Assembly: GCA_910589335.1 (NCBI GenBank)
Contig: CAJUTW010000016.1
Span: forward strand, 1 to 29,963
DNA length: 29,963 nt
Reading direction: 5' to 3'
Source: an uncultured Bacilli bacterium
GTDB taxonomy: Bacteria > Bacillota_I > Bacilli_A > RF39 > UBA660
The position numbers and the translations under genes were made by a program. A model generated the notes under the pieces. That model searched no databases. It was given only the letters and a program-made list of their open reading frames with translations, and was not told the origin of the DNA. Position 1 is the stretch's first letter. Each line of letters opens with the position of its first letter. Below, in pieces: positions 23,784-29,963 of the stretch.

Positions 23784-24902
23784 TTATAATTTTGTACCAC
23801 AATTTGTACAGAAATTTCCACCATTACTTTGATTTCCACAATTAGAACAAAATTTAGTAGAAGTATTTTGATTATTTTGAGCATAAGGATCATAATTTTG
23901 TGTAGCACCTTGATTAGTTTGGTTAGCTTGATTATTATTAACTACTCCTCCCATAACTCCACCACTTGCCATATTCATCATTCCAACACCCATAAATCCA
24001 TTAGCTGCTCCACCTTCGTTTTTAGCAGCATCTTGAACAGCTTGAGCATATGCCCCTGTAAGCGTACCTTGTTGCATGAAACTATTAGATGATAATTCAT
24101 AATTATCAATCTTTTTATTCGACTCATCATCTAAAGTTACACTTTCAACAACAAATCCCACAAGATTAATTCCACGATCTCTAATTGGTTGATCAAAAAC
24201 TTTTTCATCCATTGTCTTTTTAATTTCATCAGTACTACTAGGTAACTCTAATACTGGAACTTTATGATTAGAATTTCCAAGTTCATTTAAAACATTTTGA
24301 AAAGCTCCAATTACTTCACTTCTCATTTGTTCACATAAATCATCTTTTCTATATTCTTCTGCAACTCCAGCAATTCTTGACATAAAAGTCGCTGGATCAG
24401 CTATTTTAAAAGTATATTTACCAAAACATTTAACTTCTACTCTTAATGGACTCATTGCTCCAGTCATTTGATTAGGAATTGGATGAGACCAATCTTGAAA
24501 AGGAACAGGAGCTGGAGTTCCAAATTTATTATCCATAATTTCTTTTCCATTAATATAAAAAACAGCTTGTTCTTTATTAGTTCCACCACCATAAGTAAAA
24601 CGAGTCCACATTTCCTTAAATACAGCACCAAACTGTCCTGCAAAGAATGAAGGAGAAGCTGATTGATCAAAAGTATAAATTCCTTCCTCAGCAGTAGCAT
24701 CTAAAACTTTACCATTTTCAAAGATAATAGCTATTTGTCCAGGTGAAACCTGAATCGCACTATCCTTAGAAATAATTCCATTAGGAGTAGATACTCTCTT
24801 CATTAAAATATCATTTCCTAAATCCTCACATTTTATATATTCTTTCCATTGATCATGGAAAGTACTAGATACAGCCGAAGCTGCAGCCTTAATTAAACCC
24901 AT
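23784..24902 (-). CDS. ydjI: SPFH-domain protein with C-terminal zinc ribbon (YdjI-like)
   Basis: SPFH (flotillin-like) proteins form membrane-associated scaffolds; in B. subtilis YdjI acts with YdjG, YdjH and PspA in envelope stress. The N-terminal half (about 30-250) reads as the YdjI-type SPFH core: VSPGQIAIIFENGKV, a YTFDQSASPSFF segment, IRDRGINLVGFVVESVTLDD (about 217-236). No membrane span is evident. A Gly/Asn/Gln-rich linker then leads to a zinc ribbon with C352, C355, C365 and C368. Length 372 is longer than B. subtilis YdjI because of the linker and ribbon. GGAG box before ATG and its own -10 upstream. Confidence 0.85.
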   Translation of the reverse strand: MGLIKAAASAVSSTFHDQWKEYIKCEDLGNDILMKRVSTPNGIISKDSAIQVSPGQIAIIFENGKVLDATAEEGIYTFDQSASPSFFAGQFGAVFKEMWTRFTYGGGTNKEQAVFYINGKEIMDNKFGTPAPVPFQDWSHPIPNQMTGAMSPLRVEVKCFGKYTFKIADPATFMSRIAGVAEEYRKDDLCEQMRSEVIGAFQNVLNELGNSNHKVPVLELPSSTDEIKKTMDEKVFDQPIRDRGINLVGFVVESVTLDDESNKKIDNYELSSNSFMQQGTLTGAYAQAVQDAAKNEGGAANGFMGVGMMNMASGGVMGGVVNNNQANQTNQGATQNYDPYAQNNQNTSTKFCSNCGNQSNGGNFCTNCGTKL

Positions 24903-24932
24903 AAAAAATCTCCAATCTTATTTATTAAATTA

Positions 24933-24938
24933 ATTATA
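24933..24938 (-). promoter_or_regulatory. -10 element for the SPFH gene
   Basis: TATAAT on the minus strand, 31 nt before the start codon, between the TPM and SPFH genes; the -35 is weak, so this gene may be transcribed both alone and by read-through. Confidence 0.4.
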
Positions 24939-24971
24939 CAACATAATTATAAACTTTAAAATATATTAACA

Positions 24972-25763
24972 CTAATTAGACACTATATTACTAACTATAG
25001 TCTCACTATCTGTTTTAATCATTAAAGAATCATTATCAATTTTATCTTCATAATCAATAAATGTATTTTTAACTTTAAGTTTTCTTAATAAAAATATATT
25101 TATTATAAAAGTTAAACAAATAGATAAAACCCCTATCTCAAACCAATTAATACTTTTAACAACTTTTCCCTCTTTAGATACTTTATAATTATCACCATTT
25201 AATCTATAAAAACCATCTAAAATATTTATATAATCATCTATTGCCTTATAATAATTTTTATTTTCTATATCTTTATAAACATATGCTAAAGTTTGATTAA
25301 TACGTTTATCATTATAAATATCAAAAACTTTACTACTTTTATCTCCAATATTTCCCATATATATTTCAGGTTCAATATCATTAAAATATATTACAAAGAT
25401 AACTCCTTCATTTAAAAAATCATTATAATCATAAAAATTATTACTATATTGATTAATACTAAATCCACATAAATCATTAGTAGTAACAATACTAATATCA
25501 ATTTTAGTTTCTTTAATAAATTCATCTATTTTATTTTTTAATTCATGTTTTTCTTGATCAGATAAAATATTTAAAAAATCATATATTTTATCCTTACTAG
25601 ATACTGCAGGAGTTTTTAAAATATTATCAATATTACTACTATCAACAAAAACATCACTAGGAATTAATAAATTATCATTACTTCTCTTATATTCAATAGC
25701 AAAACAATTAATATTAAAAATAACAAAAGTAATTATAAGAACTATAAAAATTTTTTTCTTCAT
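24972..25763 (-). CDS. ydjH: TPM-domain membrane protein (YdjH-like)
   Basis: N-terminal signal/membrane segment (4-20, KIFIVLIITFVIFNIN), an exposed TPM domain (about 55-185: IYDFLNILSDQEKHEL, IDISIVTTNDL, GVIFVIYFND, IYMGN), a membrane span at about 207-226, and a short charged cytoplasmic tail. TPM domains occur in B. subtilis YdjH and in photosystem repair proteins. Start chosen at 25763: AGGAGG is 4 nt upstream and the lysine-rich signal start follows. The longer frame to 25793 would overlap the upstream gene and has no such site. Together with its neighbours it matches the ydjG-ydjH-ydjI order. Confidence 0.8.
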   Translation of the reverse strand: MKKKIFIVLIITFVIFNINCFAIEYKRSNDNLLIPSDVFVDSSNIDNILKTPAVSSKDKIYDFLNILSDQEKHELKNKIDEFIKETKIDISIVTTNDLCGFSINQYSNNFYDYNDFLNEGVIFVIYFNDIEPEIYMGNIGDKSSKVFDIYNDKRINQTLAYVYKDIENKNYYKAIDDYINILDGFYRLNGDNYKVSKEGKVVKSINWFEIGVLSICLTFIINIFLLRKLKVKNTFIDYEDKIDNDSLMIKTDSETIVSNIVSN

Positions 25764-25771
25764 AAAACCTC

Positions 25772-26608
25772 CTAAAATAAATAAGCAATACAAAAACCTA
25801 TTAAAAATATTATACTAAAAAGAATAAAACTAAATATAAATAATTCACTCTTACCATAAGTTAAATTAATAATTGACTTTCCACTAAATCCATTCATTAG
25901 ATAAAAATAATTATTACCTTTATAATTAACACTTATTAAATAAATAGGAATTAAAATATTTTTATATTCTCCACAAGTTACATCTAAATTATTTTCTACT
26001 AGCTTTTTATTATCATAACTTATATTATCATTAATCATTTTTAAAGAAGTTTTAACTATACTTTTACTAATTTTATTATAAAAATCTTCTTCCTTAAGAT
26101 TTCCTTCTAAAAGAATACAATCATTTAAATAATTATTAGAAAACATCACTAAATTATCATAATTATTATCATTAATTTTATCTATTAATTTTTCTAATTC
26201 ATTATTATTACAATTTAAAATATTTTTATAAGTAAAATTAACAGTATTTACTATTTCCCACTTTTTTTTATTATTAACATAAGAAAACTTAGTACTACCA
26301 GAAACTGTATAATTATTTACTGAACTAATTAAATATATTTTATTTACTGAAGAACTAACTTTTTTACTTTTAAATTTTAAAGGTATTAATGGATTAAAGA
26401 ATACACATTTTTTATAATCCTTAATAGCATCTTCTTTAGTTTTTATAAAAGGTTTTAGATAAAAAGTATTATAATTATTATCACTATCTATCTTAGTAAC
26501 TAAACTATTACACAACAAACATTTTTCTAAAATAGTATCACTAATAAATTGATTACCACAATTATTACATTTAAATTTATTATTCATTTTATTAATATCT
26601 TTATCCAT
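25772..26608 (-). CDS. ydjG: Zinc-ribbon, tail-anchored membrane protein (YdjG-like)
   Basis: 278 residues. N-terminal zinc ribbon (C14, C17, C30, C33: CNNCGNQF and CLLC), a central region of about 200 residues with PFIKTKEDAIKDYKKC near 54-69, and a C-terminal hydrophobic span (about 255-278, LFIFSFILFSIIFLIGFCIAYLF). This arrangement, and position ahead of TPM and SPFH genes, fit B. subtilis YdjG, which with YdjH anchors PspA and YdjI at the membrane. AGGGTG box before ATG. The identification is from layout and order more than from residue-level similarity. Confidence 0.7.
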   Translation of the reverse strand: MDKDINKMNNKFKCNNCGNQFISDTILEKCLLCNSLVTKIDSDNNYNTFYLKPFIKTKEDAIKDYKKCVFFNPLIPLKFKSKKVSSSVNKIYLISSVNNYTVSGSTKFSYVNNKKKWEIVNTVNFTYKNILNCNNNELEKLIDKINDNNYDNLVMFSNNYLNDCILLEGNLKEEDFYNKISKSIVKTSLKMINDNISYDNKKLVENNLDVTCGEYKNILIPIYLISVNYKGNNYFYLMNGFSGKSIINLTYGKSELFIFSFILFSIIFLIGFCIAYLF

Positions 26609-26625
26609 AGATTCACCCTATAAAA

Positions 26626-26631
26626 ATTATA
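26626..26631 (-). promoter_or_regulatory. -10 element for the ydjG-like gene
   Basis: TATAAT on the minus strand just after the preceding terminator, giving a very short leader (about 10 nt) before the ribosome binding site. Confidence 0.35.
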
Positions 26632-26636
26632 ACAAA

Positions 26637-26669
26637 CAAAAAAAGATATTGCTAGTATCTAACAATATC
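26637..26669 (-). terminator. Terminator at the 3' end of the Tim44-like gene
   Basis: GATATTG / CAATATC (26669-26663 and 26651-26645), 11-nt loop, then a run of T on the minus strand. The 5' arm lies inside the last codons of the gene. It separates this gene partly from the ydjGHI-like genes. Confidence 0.65.
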
Positions 26670-27341
26670 ATTACATGTAAAAATTTTACTAAACAACTCT
26701 TTAATTATACTTCCACAATAACTACATTTTTTTAATCCTAAAGAAGTAATTGGACTTCCACAATTAGGACAATTAATACCTAAAACCTTCTTTTCTAAAT
26801 CAACCTTTGAAATATCTATAACATAAATAAATTCAGTTTTAACCCTATCCTGTATTTTTTTACTCTCACCATTTTTTAATAAAATATATTCAAAACTAGA
26901 ACTAAAATAAATAGTTGCAATACCATTACTATTTTCATATTTAGAAACAACAGTATTATGAATTTTAAAATTTTTAAACAAAACACTATCCTGATAATCA
27001 TTAATATTATTATCTATAAATAATTTAATCTTTCCAAAAAAACTATTAGAATCTTTCTCTTCTATAGCTTTAAAACAATCACAAATAACCTTTTCAGATT
27101 GTCTTTTCAAAAGATTAATATTAATCTGAGGAAAATCTCTTTTAATTTGTTCTAAGTAAAGTCTATCCATACTAGCAAGAGACTTAGGTACTTCTTGATC
27201 TTCTAGTTTTGCATAAGAAATTATTTCATTTATATTATTAAAACCAAATTGTTCTAAACTTTTTTTAATTTTACTTTTTATAAAGAAATAAACAATTATG
27301 ATAAATAAAATAAATATAATTACCCCTATTAAAAAGAGCAT
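26652..27341 (-). CDS. Tim44-like membrane protein with zinc ribbon
   Basis: 229 residues: an N-terminal membrane span (1-22), a linker, then a domain of about 130 residues with SLASMDRLYLEQIKRDFP (54-71) and a beta-rich part (GIATIYFSSSFEYI) resembling the Tim44/mba1-type domain found in bacterial zinc-ribbon proteins. A C-terminal zinc ribbon has C191, C194, C206 and C209. Function unknown; zinc ribbons on three of four neighbouring proteins suggest a shared assembly. AGGATG box before ATG; 15 nt after the P-loop gene. Confidence 0.65.
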   Translation of the reverse strand: MLFLIGVIIFILFIIIVYFFIKSKIKKSLEQFGFNNINEIISYAKLEDQEVPKSLASMDRLYLEQIKRDFPQININLLKRQSEKVICDCFKAIEEKDSNSFFGKIKLFIDNNINDYQDSVLFKNFKIHNTVVSKYENSNGIATIYFSSSFEYILLKNGESKKIQDRVKTEFIYVIDISKVDLEKKVLGINCPNCGSPITSLGLKKCSYCGSIIKELFSKIFTCNDIVRY

Positions 27342-27356
27342 AAAAACACATCCTAA

Positions 27357-27980
27357 CTAAATTAATTTATTTTGTGACTTTTCTAAAAACTCTATATCAA
27401 TATCATTCTTTTGACATAATCCTTCAAATTGTAATCTCAAATCTTCTTTAGTAGTTATGTCATAAAGATTGAGAATAACATTTTCTCCTAATTCATAATG
27501 TTCTAAATACAAATTTTTAAAATAAAAATCTCTTTTCTTTTCTCTTTCCTCTATTTCATGTAAACTACTTCCACGTGCTATTAATGAAGATCTCCATTTT
27601 TCTATCTCATCATCACTATATCCTCGATAAATAAAAAAAGGAACAACTTGACCATTATAATCATTTAACATTTGTAAATAATTTTCATAATTAGGACAAA
27701 CAACAATTGGACTTTTCCCACTATTTAAAACTCTATCTAAATCAATCCTGCAAGTTCCATACCAATTTCCTTTTTCCACACCTTCATAAAAATAATCCAA
27801 TTTTTTTATTTCATCTATAGGGGTATTAAAAATAGAAGAAATAGAATTTTTTTCACTAGTACGTGCAGCTCGTGAAATATATCTTTTTACAACTTCAACA
27901 GAATCATATTCATTAACAATATCTAAAAAATGATCTTTTCCTGAACCACTATCTCCTATTAATAAAATAATTTTATTCAT
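27357..27980 (-). CDS. Guanylate-kinase-like P-loop protein
   Basis: 207 residues. Walker A near the N-terminus reads GDSGSGKD (9-16), with Asp where Ser/Thr normally binds magnesium. Then YISRAARTSEKN (about 33-44), matching the nucleotide-binding Arg region of guanylate kinases, DYFYEGVEKGNWYGT (equivalent to the YGT loop), and a basic LID-like segment SSLIARGSSLHEIEEREKKRD. It is therefore a member of the guanylate-kinase fold, but the Asp in the P-loop and extra residues argue against the housekeeping Gmk. The substrate may be another nucleotide or a regulatory ligand. AGGAAG box; it follows the 565-residue gene by 56 nt. Confidence 0.7.
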   Translation of the reverse strand: MNKIILLIGDSGSGKDHFLDIVNEYDSVEVVKRYISRAARTSEKNSISSIFNTPIDEIKKLDYFYEGVEKGNWYGTCRIDLDRVLNSGKSPIVVCPNYENYLQMLNDYNGQVVPFFIYRGYSDDEIEKWRSSLIARGSSLHEIEEREKKRDFYFKNLYLEHYELGENVILNLYDITTKEDLRLQFEGLCQKNDIDIEFLEKSQNKLI

Positions 27981-28036
27981 AATATCTTCCTAACTAAACT
28001 TAGTAATAATACTGTAATTACTTAATTTTTGTTTTT

Positions 28037-29734
28037 TTATCTTCTTATACCACTAGATTGATCTGAATAATTTGCTTCCTCAGAAAATGTATCTTCAGTT
28101 ATCACTTCCTCAGTTTTAACAAATCTTTCTCCTTTTTTACGAAGTTCATATCTTCTTTCACTTTCGATGCCTTCAGCTAATATTGGGATTGATTCTTTTA
28201 AAACTTTTTCTCCCTTTGTATTTATTGCTTGTTGTAACAATTCAACCCCACCTAGAACTTCTATTGTTTCAGTGGAATAAATTTGTAACCAATCTGGTAA
28301 TGGATAATTATTTCGTTTATAAGTAAATAGATTACTCATTTGATCCACTATAGAAACATTGGATTTTTGTAATGTACCATCTTCCCTAACTAAAGAAATA
28401 TCTTGTAAAACATTTTTAGCATTTTCCTTTGTCCATTTCATAACCTCAAGAGAATCTTTTGCTCCCATGTCTTCAATCATTTTTCCTAATTTTGATGAAT
28501 ATAAAACTTGATAACTTTGTAGAATAGGGTTTATTTTTTCTCTTAATTCAGGACTATAAAATTGTGTACTAAGTGCTAAACCGATAGCTTTAATCCATTC
28601 ATCTGTATTAAATGTAGACCAATGACCACGAGTTGATGACATTACATGACCATATATAACTCCTTCTTTTTCACTTTGTAATCTTGCACTTAATAATGCT
28701 AATTCTTCTGGTAATAAAGCAGACTCTGTTATATCAAAGAAACTATTATATTCATTTAATCTCCAATCTTTAGAAATACAACCATTTTCTTCAAGTTTAT
28801 TATATATAGACATTAATCCATTTCTATAAGTGATATCAATTGCAATTCCATCTTTATCATATGAACATTGTGATCTAGGTCTATGATGAATATCAAATGT
28901 CGGATAATTTTCTCTTGTGCAAATCATTGACATAGTTGCTCCATAATAACTAATCTTTCTTTTAGTAGGATAAGGATCCTTTTCTTCGCCAAACATATCA
29001 TATCCACCAAATGAATATAAACTATGCATATTTTTTTCTTTAGGAACACTTTCTCTTAATTTTATGTTTGCTGTATCTTTAAATAGCATATATTCATGTT
29101 GAATTTCAGATAAATAATCTTCAGTTATTTCTGTTATCGTATGATAGCCAACATTAAAACCTTTTACGCCAGTCAAATAATGATATAAAAGTTTAACAGG
29201 CATACTTTCGTAAGTTTCAAATTGACTAGAGAAAAATCTACTTTCTGATTTTTTCCCAGCTTCATCTCTTGCTTTCCACCATTCATAAGCATTACCCAAT
29301 GGTTCCTTTTTTACAAATGATGGTAATTCTTCTAATGTTCCACCTAAAATACTAGACTTTTTTCTATATTCTAATTCAGAAATATCATGCATTGAAATAT
29401 ATCCATTTGAACTTACAACCCTATATAATTGTGGTTGATTGAATTCATCATAATAAACATTAGTAACTTGAAAATCTTTTTGATTTCTTCCCCAACCAAT
29501 CAACCTTTCAATATCAAAATCAGCATTTATATATTCATTAGGATTTTGCATATTATCTTTAAAATTCTCTGCACTAATATTTATATTACTACATTCACTT
29601 AATTTACTAACATCTAAATCTTCCCATTCTGAAGATCGTTTTACACCTTTAATTTCATCAGTTTCTACAATGCACATTCTATAAGGTTCATTATCTTCAA
29701 AACCTCTTTTAGATAAACCAACTAAAACTTTCAT
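28037..29734 (-). CDS. Large protein of unknown function
   Basis: Unrecognised 565-residue soluble protein. No signal peptide, membrane span, P-loop or paired cysteines are evident. The N-terminus MKVLVGLSKRGF looks like a beta strand followed by a loop. The middle holds a His/Arg-rich stretch IHHRPRSQCSYDKDG and IYGHVMSSTRGHWSTF, which could be functional. The C-terminus is highly charged (ESERRYELRKKGERFVKTEE). More Glu, Gly and Met than its AT-rich neighbours gives it a somewhat different composition. GAGAGG box before ATG; extended -10 promoter 65 nt upstream; probably co-transcribed with the guanylate-kinase-like gene. Confidence 0.75.
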   Translation of the reverse strand: MKVLVGLSKRGFEDNEPYRMCIVETDEIKGVKRSSEWEDLDVSKLSECSNINISAENFKDNMQNPNEYINADFDIERLIGWGRNQKDFQVTNVYYDEFNQPQLYRVVSSNGYISMHDISELEYRKKSSILGGTLEELPSFVKKEPLGNAYEWWKARDEAGKKSESRFFSSQFETYESMPVKLLYHYLTGVKGFNVGYHTITEITEDYLSEIQHEYMLFKDTANIKLRESVPKEKNMHSLYSFGGYDMFGEEKDPYPTKRKISYYGATMSMICTRENYPTFDIHHRPRSQCSYDKDGIAIDITYRNGLMSIYNKLEENGCISKDWRLNEYNSFFDITESALLPEELALLSARLQSEKEGVIYGHVMSSTRGHWSTFNTDEWIKAIGLALSTQFYSPELREKINPILQSYQVLYSSKLGKMIEDMGAKDSLEVMKWTKENAKNVLQDISLVREDGTLQKSNVSIVDQMSNLFTYKRNNYPLPDWLQIYSTETIEVLGGVELLQQAINTKGEKVLKESIPILAEGIESERRYELRKKGERFVKTEEVITEDTFSEEANYSDQSSGIRR

Positions 29735-29798
29735 ATATTACCTCTCTTTCAAAATATAAATTTCTTACTAAAGTTGTTTATATCTTTTATTCAAATAA

Positions 29799-29826
29799 AT
29801 TATATCACACTTTTCTTTATTTTCAG
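29799..29826 (-). promoter_or_regulatory. Promoter upstream of the 565-residue protein gene
   Basis: Extended -10 TGATATAAT (29807-29799) with a weak -35 CTGAAA at 16 nt. The leader is about 58 nt; no structured element is evident in it. Confidence 0.5.
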
Positions 29827-29861
29827 TTGCTTTTTGTACTATTTTACGTAACTAATCTCAT

Positions 29862-29951
29862 TTAGAAATATCTTTTAACATCATACATATCAAAATCTTT
29901 ATTATCATAAGTAAAAATCCACGCCTGAAAGACGTGGTTTTTCTCTGAGGC
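29862..29951 (-). pseudogene. Possible C-terminal remnant of a gene
   Basis: A 29-codon open stretch between TAG (29954-29952) and TAA (29864-29862) translates to a plausible-looking tail (IFTYDNKDFDMYDVKRYF) but has no start and runs through the hairpin region. It may be chance. Confidence 0.2.
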
Positions 29952-29961
29952 CTATAAGGCC
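29913..29961. other. Two GC-rich hairpins at the window edge
   Basis: Hairpin 1: CCACG (919-923 of this 29 kb block, i.e. 29919-29923) with CGTGG (29933-29937), one internal mismatch, flanked by A5 and T5. Hairpin 2: GGCCT (29949-29953) with AGGCC (29957-29961), 3-nt loop. Hairpin 1 with T-runs on both sides can act as a terminator in either direction. Such subterminal hairpins are also found at ends of IS200/IS605-type elements with tnpB. The rest lies outside the window. Confidence 0.45.
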
Positions 29962-29963
29962 AA

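Noticed and set aside
23690..24700. Several 60-87-codon open frames opposite or out of frame with the SPFH gene and its neighbour
   Set aside because: They overlap strongly supported genes, have odd low-complexity translations and no suitable ribosome binding sites.
24972..25793. Long start of the TPM-domain gene at 25793
   Set aside because: It would overlap the upstream gene; AGGAGG and a typical signal-peptide start point to 25763.
27981..28036. Hairpin between the 565-residue gene and the P-loop gene as a terminator
   Set aside because: The stem (AGTAAT/ATTACT) has a large loop and no T-run after it, so read-through is more likely.
1..29963. tRNA, rRNA or known riboswitch genes
   Set aside because: No GC-richer cloverleaf-like or conserved rRNA stretches were found by eye; a covariance-model scan would be needed to exclude small RNAs.

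Overview
The window is very AT-rich DNA (roughly three quarters A+T by eye) from a low-GC Gram-positive lineage (Bacillota/Bacilli side). Gene order, strong AGGAGG-type ribosome binding sites and sigma-A-type promoters all point that way. TGA is used as a stop (the ATGA overlap of rsgA and rpe, the GTGA overlap of prpC and prkC), so this is not a code-4 mollicute. A clear CotE spore-coat homologue next to miaB-ricA suggests a spore-forming ancestry or lifestyle, most likely an uncultured gut-type member of the Bacilli; the exact taxon cannot be read from the sequence. Almost every gene is on the minus strand.

Left edge (1-577): the start of a minus-strand gene for a secreted or membrane protein is cut by the window edge. 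Upstream of it lies about 470 nt of non-coding DNA. A 23-bp site occurs there twice in exact inverted orientation (181-203 and 472-494). Each site is two 8-bp inverted arms around a 7-bp asymmetric centre, so the DNA between looks like a small invertible (phase-variable) promoter segment.

578-12803: an eroded version of the Bacillus priA-def-fmt-rsmB-rlmN-prpC-prkC-rsgA-rpe cluster. priA, fmt, rlmN, prpC, prkC, rsgA and rpe are present and often overlap by 4 nt. def and rsmB are absent from their usual places, and unrecognised small membrane proteins and a methyltransferase-like protein sit there instead. A promoter, a tiny leader ORF and a terminator-like hairpin precede rlmN.

12886-16266: envelope lipid and protein quality genes uppS-cdsA-rseP (cdsA carries a one-base frameshift), a 53-codon membrane peptide, then rpsP-khpA from a perfect consensus promoter.

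16346-18819: a three-copy tandem family of Rossmann-fold (BtaA/DUF3419-like) proteins from one promoter, with a 10-bp-arm palindrome over the -10/start region.

18876-21912: cotE, a divergent zinc-dependent phospholipase C-like gene, then ricA(ymcA) and miaB, the Bacillus miaB-ricA-cotE neighbourhood with one inserted gene.

22054-27341: an ankyrin-repeat protein and a divergent helical protein, then a membrane-stress module in the order Tim44-like zinc-ribbon protein, YdjG-like, YdjH-like (TPM domain), YdjI-like (SPFH domain). It resembles the B. subtilis pspA-ydjGHI locus without PspA.

27357-29963: a guanylate-kinase-like P-loop protein and a 565-residue unknown protein, probably one transcript, then a right edge with two GC-rich hairpins that may belong to a terminator or to the end of an IS200/IS605-type element.
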